Assembly (NCBI GenBank): GCA_046594215.1
Contig: JBKJPX010000003.1
Coordinates: forward strand, 1 to 64,000
Length of the DNA: 64,000 nt
Source of the DNA: Panacagrimonas sp046594215
GTDB lineage: Bacteria > Pseudomonadota > Gammaproteobacteria > Nevskiales > Nevskiaceae
Direction: 5' to 3'
A model generated the notes under the pieces. That model made no database searches. It had not been told where the DNA came from and saw nothing but the letters and a program-made list of their open reading frames with translations. Below are positions 55,659 to 64,000 of this stretch, piece by piece (position 1 is the stretch's first letter; each line of letters starts with the position of its first letter). The position numbers were made by a program, and so were the translations under genes.

Positions 55659-56248
55659 GGGGTGGCTCCGTTGCCGGGTGCAGCGGGTGCAGCGGGTGTC
55701 GACTCTTCGACAGCAGGCTTCTTGTTGCTGCTGCTGCCGAGCGAGTCGGCCAGCTTGCCGAGCGCGTCGGCCAGCTGCGTGTTGCTCTTGTCATCGCTCT
55801 TGGACGACAGGAACTGGCCGATCAGATTTTCCAGCACCAGCGCGCTCTGCGTGAGCTGGAGCTTGCTGCCGTCCTTGAGCGGCTCGTCGGCGCCGCCGAC
55901 CTCCAGGCCGATGTACTGCTCGCCGAGCAATCCGGCTGTGAGGATCTTGGCGCTGGAATCCTCGGGGATGTTGTTATAGCTGTCAGACAGTTCCAGTGTG
56001 ACGTTGGCCTCGAAGGTGCTCGGGTCGATCACGATGCCGCGCACGCGGCCAACCTTCACGCCCGCCAAGGTCACTGCCGAACCCTGCTTAAGGCCGCCAA
56101 TGTTCGCGAACGAGGCCGTCACCTTGTACGTGCTACCGGAGCCACCCACCGTATCGAGGCTGGCGACGCGGAAAGTCAGCACGAACACCGCCGCCACGCC
56201 CAGGCAGACGAACAGGCCAACCAACATCTCGAGAGCGCGCGATTGCAT
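55655..56248 (-). CDS. mlaD: MlaD MCE-domain protein
   Basis: 197 residues: one N-terminal membrane segment (LVGLFVCLGVAAVFVLTF), one MCE domain (about 40-118, GSAVTLAGVKVGRV, LLGEQYIGL) and a low-complexity Pro/Ala tail. It forms the periplasmic hexameric ring of the complex. Confidence 0.95.
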   Translation of the reverse strand: MQSRALEMLVGLFVCLGVAAVFVLTFRVASLDTVGGSGSTYKVTASFANIGGLKQGSAVTLAGVKVGRVRGIVIDPSTFEANVTLELSDSYNNIPEDSSAKILTAGLLGEQYIGLEVGGADEPLKDGSKLQLTQSALVLENLIGQFLSSKSDDKSNTQLADALGKLADSLGSSSNKKPAVEESTPAAPAAPGNGATP

Positions 56249-56280
56249 GGCGTGATGAACCTAGGCTAAGTGGCTTAACT

Positions 56281-57048
56281 TCATTTGAACATGAAGGCCG
56301 TGAGCATGAAGTCGAGCGCAAGGACCGACAGCGAGGAGATCACGACCGTGGACGTCGTGGCGCGCGAGACGCCTTCCGAGGTCGGTTCCGCGTGGAAGCC
56401 CTGGTAGACGGCGATCCAGGTGATGGCGGTGCCGAACACGGTGGCTTTCACCAGGCCGTCGCGGATGTCGCCCATGTCCACGCTGCCGCGGATCTGCGAC
56501 CAGTAGCTGCCGGCGTCGACGCCCAGCAGCTCTACGCCGATGGCGTGGCCGCCGGCGATGCCGATGGCCATCACCGCGAAGACCGACGCGAGCAGTGGCA
56601 TGGCGATGACGCCCGCCACGAAGCGCGGCGCGACTACGCGACGGATCGGGTCGACCGCCATCATTTCCATCGCCGACAGCTGGTCGGTGGCGCGCATCAG
56701 GCCCAGTTCCGCGGCCAGTGCCGAACCGGCGCGACCGGCGAACAGCAGCGCGGTCACCACGGGCCCGAGTTCACGCACGATCACCAGCGCCACGAAGACA
56801 CCGAGCGATTCCTCCGCGCCGAAGCGGATCAGCGTGCGGTAACCCTGGAGCGCCAGCACCATGCCCACGAAGGACCCTGCCAGCACGATGATCACCATCG
56901 AGAGCTGCCCGACGTAGTAGAGCTGCTGCACGATCAGTCGCGGGCGCAGAAGCAGCGCCGGGATGCTCGCGAGGACCTGCATCAGGAAGAACTGCGCACG
57001 GCCCAGACCGGACAGGAAGTCCTGGACGACGCCGACCGCGTCCTTCAT
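56281..57048 (-). CDS. mlaE: MlaE permease
   Basis: 255 residues with about five membrane segments. MlaE landmarks GSFVGMVLALQGY, ELGPVVTALLFAGRAGSALAAELG and the end SSLSVLALDFMLTAFMF. Start overlaps the mlaF stop by ATGA, so the longer upstream frame is not used. Confidence 0.95.
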   Translation of the reverse strand: MKDAVGVVQDFLSGLGRAQFFLMQVLASIPALLLRPRLIVQQLYYVGQLSMVIIVLAGSFVGMVLALQGYRTLIRFGAEESLGVFVALVIVRELGPVVTALLFAGRAGSALAAELGLMRATDQLSAMEMMAVDPIRRVVAPRFVAGVIAMPLLASVFAVMAIGIAGGHAIGVELLGVDAGSYWSQIRGSVDMGDIRDGLVKATVFGTAITWIAVYQGFHAEPTSEGVSRATTSTVVISSLSVLALDFMLTAFMFK

Positions 57049-57869
57049 CGGGCGCCCGCCTTGTTGTCGCCGAGCAGTTCGGACTTGAAGTCCGGCGCCT
57101 TGTAGTGGAAGGCGACGGGACCGTCGGGCAGCCCGCGCAGGAACTGCTGCACCCAGGGATGCTGCGATTCGCGGATCACGTCGGCGGTGCCCTGGGCCTG
57201 CACCTTGCCGTCCGCGATGAGATAACCGTAGTCGGCGATCGACAGCACCTCCTGAAGGTCGTGCGACACCACCACGGAGGTCAGCCCGAGCGCGTCGTTC
57301 AACATGCGGATCAGGCGCATCAGCACGCCCATCGAGATGGGATCCTGGCCGGCGAAGGGTTCGTCGTACATCACCAGGTCCGGGTCGAGCGCGATGGCAC
57401 GCGCCAGCGCCACGCGGCGCGCCATGCCCCCCGAGAGCTGCTGCGGGTAGAGATGATGGGCCCCGCGCAGGCCCACGGCCTGCAGCTTCATCAGCACCAG
57501 GTCGCGAATCATCGATTCCGGCAGCTTGGTCTGTTCCCGCATCGGGAATGCGACGTTTTCGAAGACCGAGAGGTCGGTGAGCAGGGCGCCGTTCTGGAAC
57601 AGCATGCCCATACGCTTGCGCAGTTCGTACAGGGGTCCGCGGCCCAGCTTGTGCACGTCGATGCCGTCGAACTCGATGGTGCCGGTGTTGGGCCGCCATT
57701 GGCCGCCGATCAGGCGCAGCAGCGTGGTCTTGCCGCTGCCCGAAGGCCCCATGATGGCGACGACTTTGCCGCGCGGGATGTCGATGTCGACACCGTCGTA
57801 GATCACCCGGAGGCCATGCGAGAAGTGCACGCCGCGCGCGCGCACGAGAACCGCATCGTTTGCGTTCAT
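57045..57869 (-). CDS. mlaF: MlaF ABC-transporter ATPase
   Basis: 274 residues. Walker A GPSGSGKT (41-48), signature LSGGMARR, Walker B LVMYDEPFAGQD and H-loop SHD. It powers the MlaFEDB complex at the inner membrane. First gene of the operon. Confidence 0.95.
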   Translation of the reverse strand: MNANDAVLVRARGVHFSHGLRVIYDGVDIDIPRGKVVAIMGPSGSGKTTLLRLIGGQWRPNTGTIEFDGIDVHKLGRGPLYELRKRMGMLFQNGALLTDLSVFENVAFPMREQTKLPESMIRDLVLMKLQAVGLRGAHHLYPQQLSGGMARRVALARAIALDPDLVMYDEPFAGQDPISMGVLMRLIRMLNDALGLTSVVVSHDLQEVLSIADYGYLIADGKVQAQGTADVIRESQHPWVQQFLRGLPDGPVAFHYKAPDFKSELLGDNKAGAR

Positions 57870-58035
57870 TCGCGGTTCACTAAATGCCGTGGAAGAGGCA
57901 GTCTGTGGAGCATGGACATGAGCCTATCTTATGGTGTCGGCTGCCGCTTCGGCATCGTGGGGCGCCCGACTGTCAGCCTCGCGAGAGGAACGACTCGCCA
58001 ACGAATATGCGACGACTTGAACGGAGGATAGACCC

Positions 58036-58428
58036 GTGGCCGTGCAGGATCTGACTGGAAACGGAGTTGCGCGACAGTTCGTGCTGTCCCTGCTCCTGCT
58101 GCTCCCCGCGTCGATGGCGGCATTCGCGGACGGCCCGGTGGTGCGGCTCGGCCCGGCGGTCCGCAGCAGCGCGCCCGCCGTGCCCGGTCCCGGCGCGGAC
58201 GATGTCTTCATCTACCCCGCCGGCTGTTACGACACGGCCGGTCGCCCCGTGAACCCGGATCCCGCCAACCCCTCACGCTCGGCCAGCCGTGCTTGCCAGC
58301 CGCCGTCCGGAGGAGTCGTGCAGGGGCATCGGACAGCGCCCGTTGCCGGCGAGCCCTCGGTGGATCGGGGATCGATCAACGCGCCGCCCCTGCCGGTCCC
58401 GGTTCCGGATATCGGCGTGATGCGCTGA
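58036..58428 (+). CDS. Small exported Pro-rich protein, unknown
   Basis: 130 residues, GTG start with GGAGG eight bases upstream. A signal peptide (FVLSLLLLLPASMAAFA) precedes a Pro/Gly/Ser-rich mature part with two Cys (PAGCYD, RACQPP). No family recognised. Divergent from the mla operon and convergent with lipB. Confidence 0.6.
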   Translation: MAVQDLTGNGVARQFVLSLLLLLPASMAAFADGPVVRLGPAVRSSAPAVPGPGADDVFIYPAGCYDTAGRPVNPDPANPSRSASRACQPPSGGVVQGHRTAPVAGEPSVDRGSINAPPLPVPVPDIGVMR

Positions 58429-58446
58429 GCGCGCGGGGAAGTCTTT

Positions 58447-59094
58447 CTAGCCCGCTGCGGCCAGCCCGCAGCGCAGAGCTCTTTCGAGGTCTTTGGCCAC
58501 GGCCTCGACCTGGTCCGGTCCGCCGAGCGCCGAGAGCTGCGTCATCCGCAGCCCTGCGTAGCCGCAGGGGTTGATGCGCGAGAAGGGCTCCAGGTCCATC
58601 GCGACGTTCAGCGACAGGCCGTGGTAGCTGCAGCCCCGGCTCACGCGGAGCCCGATGGAGCCCAGCTTGCGGGTTTCGCGACCATCGCCTTCGAAGTCGC
58701 CGTCGACATAGATTCCCGGCGCTTCCTTGCGCGCAAATGCCGCGATGCCGTAACAGGCAGCCGTCGCGATCATCGCGTCCTCCAACAGCGTCACGAGTTC
58801 GCGGATGCCGAGCCCGCGTCGATGCAGGTCGAGCAGCGGGTACATCACCAGCTGTCCTGGCCCATGGTACGTAACCTGCCCGCCGCGATTGCTCGCCACC
58901 ACGGGGATGTCGCCAGGCGCGAGCACGTGTTCGGCCTTGCCGGCCTGGCCCTGCGTGAAGACGGGCGGATGCTCGAGGAACCAGAGCTCGTCGGCGGTCT
59001 GCGGGGTACGCGACTCCGTGAAGTCGCGCATCGCCGCATAGGTGGGCGCGTACTCGACGCGCCCGGGAAAGCGAACGATCAGTTCGCGATCCAC
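58447..59094 (-). CDS. lipB: Octanoyltransferase LipB
   Basis: 215 residues from a GTG that overlaps the dacA end by 16 bases. RGGQVTYHGPGQLV (70-83), the catalytic Lys143 in RKLGSIGLRV and Cys177 in INPCGYAGL are those of LipB, which moves octanoyl from acyl carrier protein to lipoyl domains. GTG is preceded by AGGTGAGG. No lipA follows. Confidence 0.95.
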   Translation of the reverse strand: MDRELIVRFPGRVEYAPTYAAMRDFTESRTPQTADELWFLEHPPVFTQGQAGKAEHVLAPGDIPVVASNRGGQVTYHGPGQLVMYPLLDLHRRGLGIRELVTLLEDAMIATAACYGIAAFARKEAPGIYVDGDFEGDGRETRKLGSIGLRVSRGCSYHGLSLNVAMDLEPFSRINPCGYAGLRMTQLSALGGPDQVEAVAKDLERALRCGLAAAG

Positions 59095-60239
59095 ATCCTC
59101 ACCTGGTCCGACAGGCGCTGGAACAGGCTGCCTGCAGGGATTTCCTTGAGCGCGACCAGGGGCAGCTTGCGGAAGGGCTTTCCGTCCATGGAGATCTCGA
59201 TGGTGCCCAGCTGCTGGTTGAGCGCGACCGGCGCCATCACGGGTTCGTCGACCTGCGTCTTGATCTGCAACTGGTCCTTGCCGCCGCGCGGCAGCAGCAG
59301 GCTCAGCGCCTGCCCGCCGACGGCGAGCTGCGACTCGGCGCCCTTCCACACGCGCACCGTGGCCAGCGGGTTGGCCGGCCCGAACAGGTTCGCGGTCTCG
59401 AAGAAGCGGAAGCCCCAGTTCAGCAGCTCCAGGCTGGCCTGTGCGCGGTACTTCATGCTCGGCGTGCCCATTACCGCGCCGATCAGCCGGCGGTCCTCGC
59501 GCTTGATCGAGGACAGCAGGCAGTAGCCGGCGCTGCTGGTGTGGCCCGTCTTGATGCCGTCGGCACCGCGGTCCATGTCGAGCATGATGTTGCGGTTGCC
59601 CTGCTTGATGCCGTTGTAGATGAACTCGCGCTGCGAATAGACCTTGTAGTCCTCCGGAAAGTCGCGGATCAGCGCGCGGCCGAGAAGGGCGAGGTCATGC
59701 GCCGTGGAGTAGTGGTCCGGGTCGGGCAGGCCGGGCGCATTGGTGAAGTGCGAGTTCTTCATGCCCAGCTTCTGCGCGTACTGGTTCATGAGTTCGGCGA
59801 AGGCGTCCTCGCTGCCGGCGAGGTGTTCGGATACCGCAACGCTGGCATCGTTGCCCGACTGGATGACGATGCCGTGCACGAGGTCTTCGAGCTTCACCTT
59901 CGAGCCGACGTTGAGGAACATGCGCGACTCGCTCGAATCGAGGCCCTGCTTCCAGGCTTTCTCGCTGATCAGGACCTCGTCGGTCCACTTGATGCGGCCC
60001 TTCTTGATCTCGTCATAGACGATGTAGGTCAGCAGCACCTTGGTGATGCTCGCCGGCTCGGCGCGCGCATCGCTGTTCTTCTCGGCCAGTATCTCGCCCG
60101 AGGCGTAGTCCATCAGCACCCAGGAGCGCGCTTCGATCGCCGGCGGATCGGGAATCTTGCTCGACGTCACGGCGGCGGCCGCGGGGCCGGACGAGAGGAG
60201 CAGCGCAAACAGCGAGGCGAGCAGGGAGGGGAGTTTCAT
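59079..60239 (-). CDS. dacA: D-alanyl-D-alanine carboxypeptidase (PBP5/6 type)
   Basis: 386 residues. Signal peptide to about 24, then the SxxK motif with Ser64 (SITK), SGN in VIQSGNDAS and KTG in IKTGHTSS. The C-terminus includes the PBP5 C domain and a weak amphipathic end (LSDQVRMWI) for membrane attachment. It trims pentapeptide side chains of peptidoglycan. In E. coli a ybeD gene lies between dacA and lipB; here it is absent. Confidence 0.95.
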   Translation of the reverse strand: MKLPSLLASLFALLLSSGPAAAAVTSSKIPDPPAIEARSWVLMDYASGEILAEKNSDARAEPASITKVLLTYIVYDEIKKGRIKWTDEVLISEKAWKQGLDSSESRMFLNVGSKVKLEDLVHGIVIQSGNDASVAVSEHLAGSEDAFAELMNQYAQKLGMKNSHFTNAPGLPDPDHYSTAHDLALLGRALIRDFPEDYKVYSQREFIYNGIKQGNRNIMLDMDRGADGIKTGHTSSAGYCLLSSIKREDRRLIGAVMGTPSMKYRAQASLELLNWGFRFFETANLFGPANPLATVRVWKGAESQLAVGGQALSLLLPRGGKDQLQIKTQVDEPVMAPVALNQQLGTIEISMDGKPFRKLPLVALKEIPAGSLFQRLSDQVRMWIAN

Positions 60240-60348
60240 CAGGAGGCAAGGGAGCGGGTCAAAGGGCCGAAGGTCAAGCGGTGATTATCGCAACGCCTCC
60301 CTTGAACCGCGAGCGGAGTTTTCCAAAAAACCGAACTCGCCCCTTCGC

Positions 60349-61302
60349 CTACTCGGTGATCGGAATGGCCTCGAAACCGGCCCCGCGGATGCGGATCCGG
60401 GTCTCGTCCATGAGCTTGCGCTCGTCGAAGGGCCCCACCGTGACGCGGTGGACGGTGTCGCCGTTGTTGAGCATGCCCACGCGCACCTGCACCTGCGCAA
60501 TGCCCAGGCGCCCAAGTTCCTCGCGCATCGCCACCGCGTTGATCGGGTCGGAATAGGCCGCGACCTGGAGTAGCCGGGCCTGCGGCCGGTTCTTGCTGAT
60601 CGCGAGCTGCGTTTCGCTCCTGAGCTTGGGCGGCGGCGGCAGGTCGTGCCCGGGCGTGATGGCCTCGAGTTCGACGGTGGCGATCTTGCCCACCGTGTCG
60701 AGCTTCACCGCGGCCGCGTAGGACAGGTCGATGATGCGGGCCGAATGGAAGGGGCCGCGATCGTTCACGCGCACGATCACGCTCTTGCCGTTGCTCAGGT
60801 TGGTGACGCGCACGTAGCTGGGCAGCGGCAGGCTGCGATGAGCCGCGCTCAGCGCGAACATGTCGTACTTCTCGCCGTTCGAGGTCTTGTGCCCGTGGAA
60901 TTTCTTGCCGTACCACGACGCCAGCCCCGTCTCGCGATAGCCCTCCGAGGACGTGAGCACGTGGTATTTCTTGCCGAACACCTCGTAGCTGCGCATGTTG
61001 CCGCCGGCGCTCTGCGGCTCGTACTGCGGCACGGGCTCGACGAGGTTGGCCAGGTCCGGCGGAATCTCGTCGTCCTGGGGCGGGCCATCCTTCTCCCACG
61101 GCGGCGCGGGTCCAGGATCGGACTGCGCCTGTGCAGGCTGCTGCTGCTGCGGGGGCCGCTCCGCCGGCGGAATGACACTGACACTGGGCGGCGGAATGCG
61201 AACCTGGCGCGGCGGATCGCTGCGACGGGGCGGGGCGGTGGTGCAGGCGCTCAGAAGAAGCGCCACTGCGGCGAGCCAGGCGGCCGGGACGCGCATGCTC
61301 AT
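60349..61302 (-). CDS. rlpA: RlpA-family septal lytic transglycosylase lipoprotein
   Basis: 317 residues. Lipobox LLSAC (Cys20), a Pro/Gln-rich linker, the double-psi barrel domain (about 120-210, GLASWYGKKFHG, VNDRGPFHSARIIDLS) and a C-terminal SPOR domain (about 240-315). Cleaves denuded glycan strands at the septum. Its ATG overlaps the mltB stop (ATGA). Confidence 0.93.
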   Translation of the reverse strand: MSMRVPAAWLAAVALLLSACTTAPPRRSDPPRQVRIPPPSVSVIPPAERPPQQQQPAQAQSDPGPAPPWEKDGPPQDDEIPPDLANLVEPVPQYEPQSAGGNMRSYEVFGKKYHVLTSSEGYRETGLASWYGKKFHGHKTSNGEKYDMFALSAAHRSLPLPSYVRVTNLSNGKSVIVRVNDRGPFHSARIIDLSYAAAVKLDTVGKIATVELEAITPGHDLPPPPKLRSETQLAISKNRPQARLLQVAAYSDPINAVAMREELGRLGIAQVQVRVGMLNNGDTVHRVTVGPFDERKLMDETRIRIRGAGFEAIPITE

Positions 61303-62312
61303 TTAGCGAGGTTGCGCTCGGCATCCATCCGCGCCATTTCCTGCGCAAGCAGACTCACGGTCATCGCGTAGTAGACGCGCGGGTTGTAGCTCATCACCGA
61401 GTAGAAGTTGTTGAGCCCCAGCCAATACTCGCGACCCTGGTCGAGCTGGAGTTCGATGAGCCCCACCCGCGTACCGGGCGGCAGGTCGACCGTCGCGCGG
61501 ATGCCCATCGCGGCCAGCTCGGCAACGGTGTGCGTCGTGCGGGCGACGTTGACCGTGAAGCCGGCGGGCAGCGGTTTTTCGAGGACGGCCGGCACCGCCA
61601 GCGGCTCGCCACGATGCCAGCTGCGATTGCCGTCGTAGTCGACGAAGTAGCGCGCGATGCTGCCGATGGCGTCTGGCGCGCTCCACAGGTCGCGCGTGCC
61701 GTCGCCGTCGAAGTCCAAGGCGAGCCGGCGGTAGTTGCTGGGCATGAACTGCGCCCATCCCATCGCGCCCGCGTACGAGCCCAGCGCCTCGGTCGGGTCG
61801 CGCTTCGTGTCGCGGCAGAGCACGAAGAATTCGCGCAGCTCCTTGAAGAAGAACGCCGAGCGCGTGGGGTGCTCGAAGCCCTGCGTGGCGAGCGCGTCGA
61901 GCACGCGGGCCGAGCCGGTGAAGCGGCCGAAATTGGTTTCCAGCCCGATCACGCCTGCGATGATCGCGGGAGGAACGCCGTACTGGGCCTCCGCACGCGC
62001 CAGCCACACGCGGTTCTCGTCGATGAAGTCGGCGCCGTTCTCGATGCGCGCCGGATCGACACGCTTGGTCGCGTACGTGGTCCAGGTCTCGGTGCGCTCG
62101 GCGGACTTCTGCTCGGCTTCGACAAGCTTTGGAATGCGCTCGGCCTGCGCCAGTGCCATGCGCACCGTGGCGAGTTCCTCGGGGCTGAAGCGTTCTTCCT
62201 GTGCCAGCTGCGCCAGGAGTTCCTGCGCTTTCGGATGGCCGCTGTAATCAGCGGCCGCCGGCAGGGCGAGGAACAGGAACAGGCAGGGCAGCAGGCGTCG
62301 GAGAACCGGCAT
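61299..62312 (-). CDS. mltB: Lytic murein transglycosylase B
   Basis: 337 residues. A signal peptide (about 1-20) without a lipobox Cys, then the catalytic GVIGLETNFGR with its Glu, and MGWAQFMPSNYRRLALDFDGDG. Cleaves peptidoglycan glycan strands in the periplasm. Translation is coupled to rlpA. Confidence 0.95.
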   Translation of the reverse strand: MPVLRRLLPCLFLFLALPAAADYSGHPKAQELLAQLAQEERFSPEELATVRMALAQAERIPKLVEAEQKSAERTETWTTYATKRVDPARIENGADFIDENRVWLARAEAQYGVPPAIIAGVIGLETNFGRFTGSARVLDALATQGFEHPTRSAFFFKELREFFVLCRDTKRDPTEALGSYAGAMGWAQFMPSNYRRLALDFDGDGTRDLWSAPDAIGSIARYFVDYDGNRSWHRGEPLAVPAVLEKPLPAGFTVNVARTTHTVAELAAMGIRATVDLPPGTRVGLIELQLDQGREYWLGLNNFYSVMSYNPRVYYAMTVSLLAQEMARMDAERNLAK

Positions 62313-62419
62313 CAGTGGGCAACAAGGAAGACAGTATTCGGCCGCACCATAACGGCAGACCCGGCATACGCCAACCCGGCGAGTCGCTCAGGTCGGGACG
62401 ATCAGCGGTCTGCAGCCGG

Positions 62420-62574
62420 TACGAAGCGAGCAGCTTGCGATGCATAAGGATGGGCTTCGACGCGCCGAAGCGTGCGAGCGGGCTCACATTCGAGATGTCT
62501 TCTTACCTCGTCAGCGGCAGCGACATGCCGACCACGGGGAACAGGCCGATGAACAGTTCCGCAAGATTGATGAA
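62420..62574 (-). pseudogene. Decayed copy of the rodA 3' end
   Basis: The minus strand has a degenerate repeat of rodA 62611-62763, offset by 191 bases. Shared protein-level pieces are FIGLFPVVGMSLPL (rodA has VIGLLPVVGVPLPL) and MHRKLLAS (rodA has THRKLLAS), in different frames because of indels. The rest of 62313-62609 shows no gene. Confidence 0.75.
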
Positions 62575-62609
62575 TGATGAACGCGTGGAGGAAGAACGCG
62601 GGCGTCGGC

Positions 62610-63734
62610 CTACGAGGCAAGCAGCTTGCGATGCGTGTGGATGGACATCAGGAGGCCGAAGCCCGCGAGCAGGCTGACCATCGAGGTGCCGCCGTAGCTC
62701 ATCAGCGGCAGCGGCACGCCCACCACCGGGAGCAGGCCGATGACCATTCCCATGTTGATGAACACGTAGACGAAGAACGTCATCGCCAGGCTTCCCGCGA
62801 GCAGGCGCTGGAAACTGTCCTGCGCGCGGGCCGCGATGTAGAGGCCTCGCCCGACGATGCCCAGATACAAGGTCAGCAACACGCAGACGCCGATCAGCCC
62901 GAGTTCCTCGGCGAACACCGCGAAGATGAAGTCGGTGTGCGACTCGGGCAGGAAGTCGAGCTTGGCCTGCGTTCCCTCGAGCCAGCCCTTTCCGAACACG
63001 CCGCCGGATCCGATCGCGATCTTCGACTGCGCGATGTGGTATCCCGCGCCGAGCGGATCCGACTCCGGATCGAGCAGGGTCAGGATGCGCTGCTTCTGGT
63101 AGTCGAGCAGGCGCGCCCACATGATCGGCGCCGCCGCGCCGATCGCCGCCAGTGCGCCGAAGATGTACTGCCAGCGCAGGCCGCCGAGATACAGCGCGAA
63201 TCCGCCCGCGGCGACGATCAGGAGCGAGGTGCCCAGGTCCGGCTGGATCATCACCACCGCGGTTGGCAGCGCGATCAGCATCAGGGTGAGCACCACGGCG
63301 TGCCAGCGCGGCGGCAGCGTGAACAGGTGCAGGAAGGCCGCGATCATGATCGGCATCGCCAGCTTCATGAGTTCGGAAGGCTGGAAGCGCAGCACACCCA
63401 GGTCCAGCCAGCGCTGCGCGCCCTTGGCGTGATCGCCCAGGATCAGCGTCATCACGCACAGGAGCAGCGCGAAGCCGTAGAACCACGGCGCCGCGCTGCG
63501 ATAGATCTCGGGTGGCGCCTGCGCCGCCGCGGTCATCACGACCAGTCCGATCAGCAGGCGCTCGGCCTGGTTGATGACCATCGCCATCGAGTGTCCGGAC
63601 GCCGAGTACAGCACCGTCAGGCCCATCGCGCAGACCGCCATCAGAAGCGCGAGCAGGATCGGGTCGATGTGGAGCACGTCGAACAGGCGACGCACGCTGG
63701 TCTCGTCGTTGCCGCTGTGGTGGAAGGCACTCAT
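62610..63734 (-). CDS. rodA: Rod-shape-determining protein RodA
   Basis: 374 residues with about ten membrane segments, SEDS family. Landmarks are WLDLGVLRFQPSELMKLAMP, QPDLGTSLLI, the catalytic Asp region FLPESHTDFIFAVFAEELG and GGTSMVSLLAGFGLLMS. Glycan polymerase for cylindrical growth, partner of PBP2 encoded just upstream. Confidence 0.96.
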   Translation of the reverse strand: MSAFHHSGNDETSVRRLFDVLHIDPILLALLMAVCAMGLTVLYSASGHSMAMVINQAERLLIGLVVMTAAAQAPPEIYRSAAPWFYGFALLLCVMTLILGDHAKGAQRWLDLGVLRFQPSELMKLAMPIMIAAFLHLFTLPPRWHAVVLTLMLIALPTAVVMIQPDLGTSLLIVAAGGFALYLGGLRWQYIFGALAAIGAAAPIMWARLLDYQKQRILTLLDPESDPLGAGYHIAQSKIAIGSGGVFGKGWLEGTQAKLDFLPESHTDFIFAVFAEELGLIGVCVLLTLYLGIVGRGLYIAARAQDSFQRLLAGSLAMTFFVYVFINMGMVIGLLPVVGVPLPLMSYGGTSMVSLLAGFGLLMSIHTHRKLLAS

Positions 63735-63738
63735 CTAT

Positions 63739-64000
63739 TCATTCCTCTTCGACCGTTCCCGCGGGAACAGGTGCGTCGATCATTCCAGGAGGCGGCGCTT
63801 CGATGACCTCGATCTGCGCCTGCGGCGCCTGCTGCACCGCGGGCGGACGCGGCCCGCCCGGGCCCGGATCCGCGGGCAGGTTGTAGAGGACCTGGCCGAG
63901 CAGGTACTGGTCCATCACCTGGCGCGCCACCGGCGCGGCGGCCGATCCGCCGTGGCCCGCGTGCTCGGCGATCACCGCGACCGCGATCTTCGGATCCTCG
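63739..64000 (-). CDS. mrdA: Penicillin-binding protein 2, C-terminal part (5' end outside window)
   Basis: The minus strand is open from base 64000 to a stop at 63739. The sequence begins EDPKIAVAVIAEHAGHGGSAAAPVARQVMD, the typical end of the PBP2 transpeptidase domain, followed by a Pro-rich tail. It lies four bases upstream of rodA, the usual mrdA-rodA order. Confidence 0.9.
   Translation of the reverse strand, partial: EDPKIAVAVIAEHAGHGGSAAAPVARQVMDQYLLGQVLYNLPADPGPGGPRPPAVQQAPQAQIEVIEAPPPGMIDAPVPAGTVEEE

Noticed and set aside
58028..58446. lipA expected after lipB
   Set aside because: The downstream plus-strand gene is a small exported Pro-rich protein; no lipoyl synthase motifs are present.

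Overview
The window comes from a high-GC proteobacterial chromosome, most likely a gammaproteobacterium. The right end carries the cell-wall order mrdA-rodA-mltB-rlpA-dacA-lipB and an mlaFEDCB operon with mlaA behind it. The left two thirds are rich in lipid and terpenoid-type catabolic genes of the kind seen in Nevskiales/Steroidobacter-like bacteria. The taxonomic placement is inference from gene order and content only.

Layout. 1-11 kb: a MarR regulator (cut by the window edge), an APH-fold kinase with a small partner, an SDR, a limonene-epoxide-hydrolase-like protein, a two-component system split by a short inverted-repeat element, a crotonase-fold protein, a three-part ferredoxin/reductase/FAD-monooxygenase fusion and an alpha/beta epoxide hydrolase. 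11-12.1 kb: a long stretch without a convincing gene that holds two copies of a palindrome (TAYGGWACCGTA) also present between the MarR gene and the kinase. 12.1-20.9 kb: a five-gene envelope cluster, DUF1329 / YCF48 propeller / DUF1302 outer-membrane barrel / second DUF1329 / RND-MMPL transporter. I regard this as the most interesting undescribed system here: a likely trans-envelope route for a hydrophobic compound.

21-45 kb: a DapA-fold protein lacking its Schiff-base lysine, Kup, a cytochrome P450, a beta-propeller/regulator/DUF899/DUF2182 group, a 2OG-Fe(II) dioxygenase, a Marinobacter-type fatty acyl-CoA reductase with a divergent AraC regulator, a TetR-led operon, a mutarotase, a FecR-SPOR protein, an acyl-CoA dehydrogenase, an SDR, a class III CoA-transferase and a TrpB2-like enzyme. 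45-53 kb: an EamA permease, a second crotonase-fold protein, a PfpI protein, unknown secreted and histone-tail-like proteins, KatG and a GDT1-type manganese exporter.

54-58 kb: mlaFEDCB-mlaA, retrograde phospholipid transport. 58-64 kb: lipB, dacA, rlpA, mltB, rodA and the end of mrdA, with a decayed copy of the rodA 3' end between mltB and rodA.

How it fits together (inference). Oxygenases make epoxides or alcohols on a hydrophobic substrate, two epoxide-hydrolase types and SDRs process them, and CoA-transferase, acyl-CoA dehydrogenase and crotonases pass the product to beta-oxidation-like steps. The DUF1302/DUF1329/RND cluster may move the substrate or a lipid across the envelope. Shared operator-like palindromes connect the MarR/kinase locus with the region upstream of that cluster. 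No tRNA, rRNA or CRISPR array was recognised.
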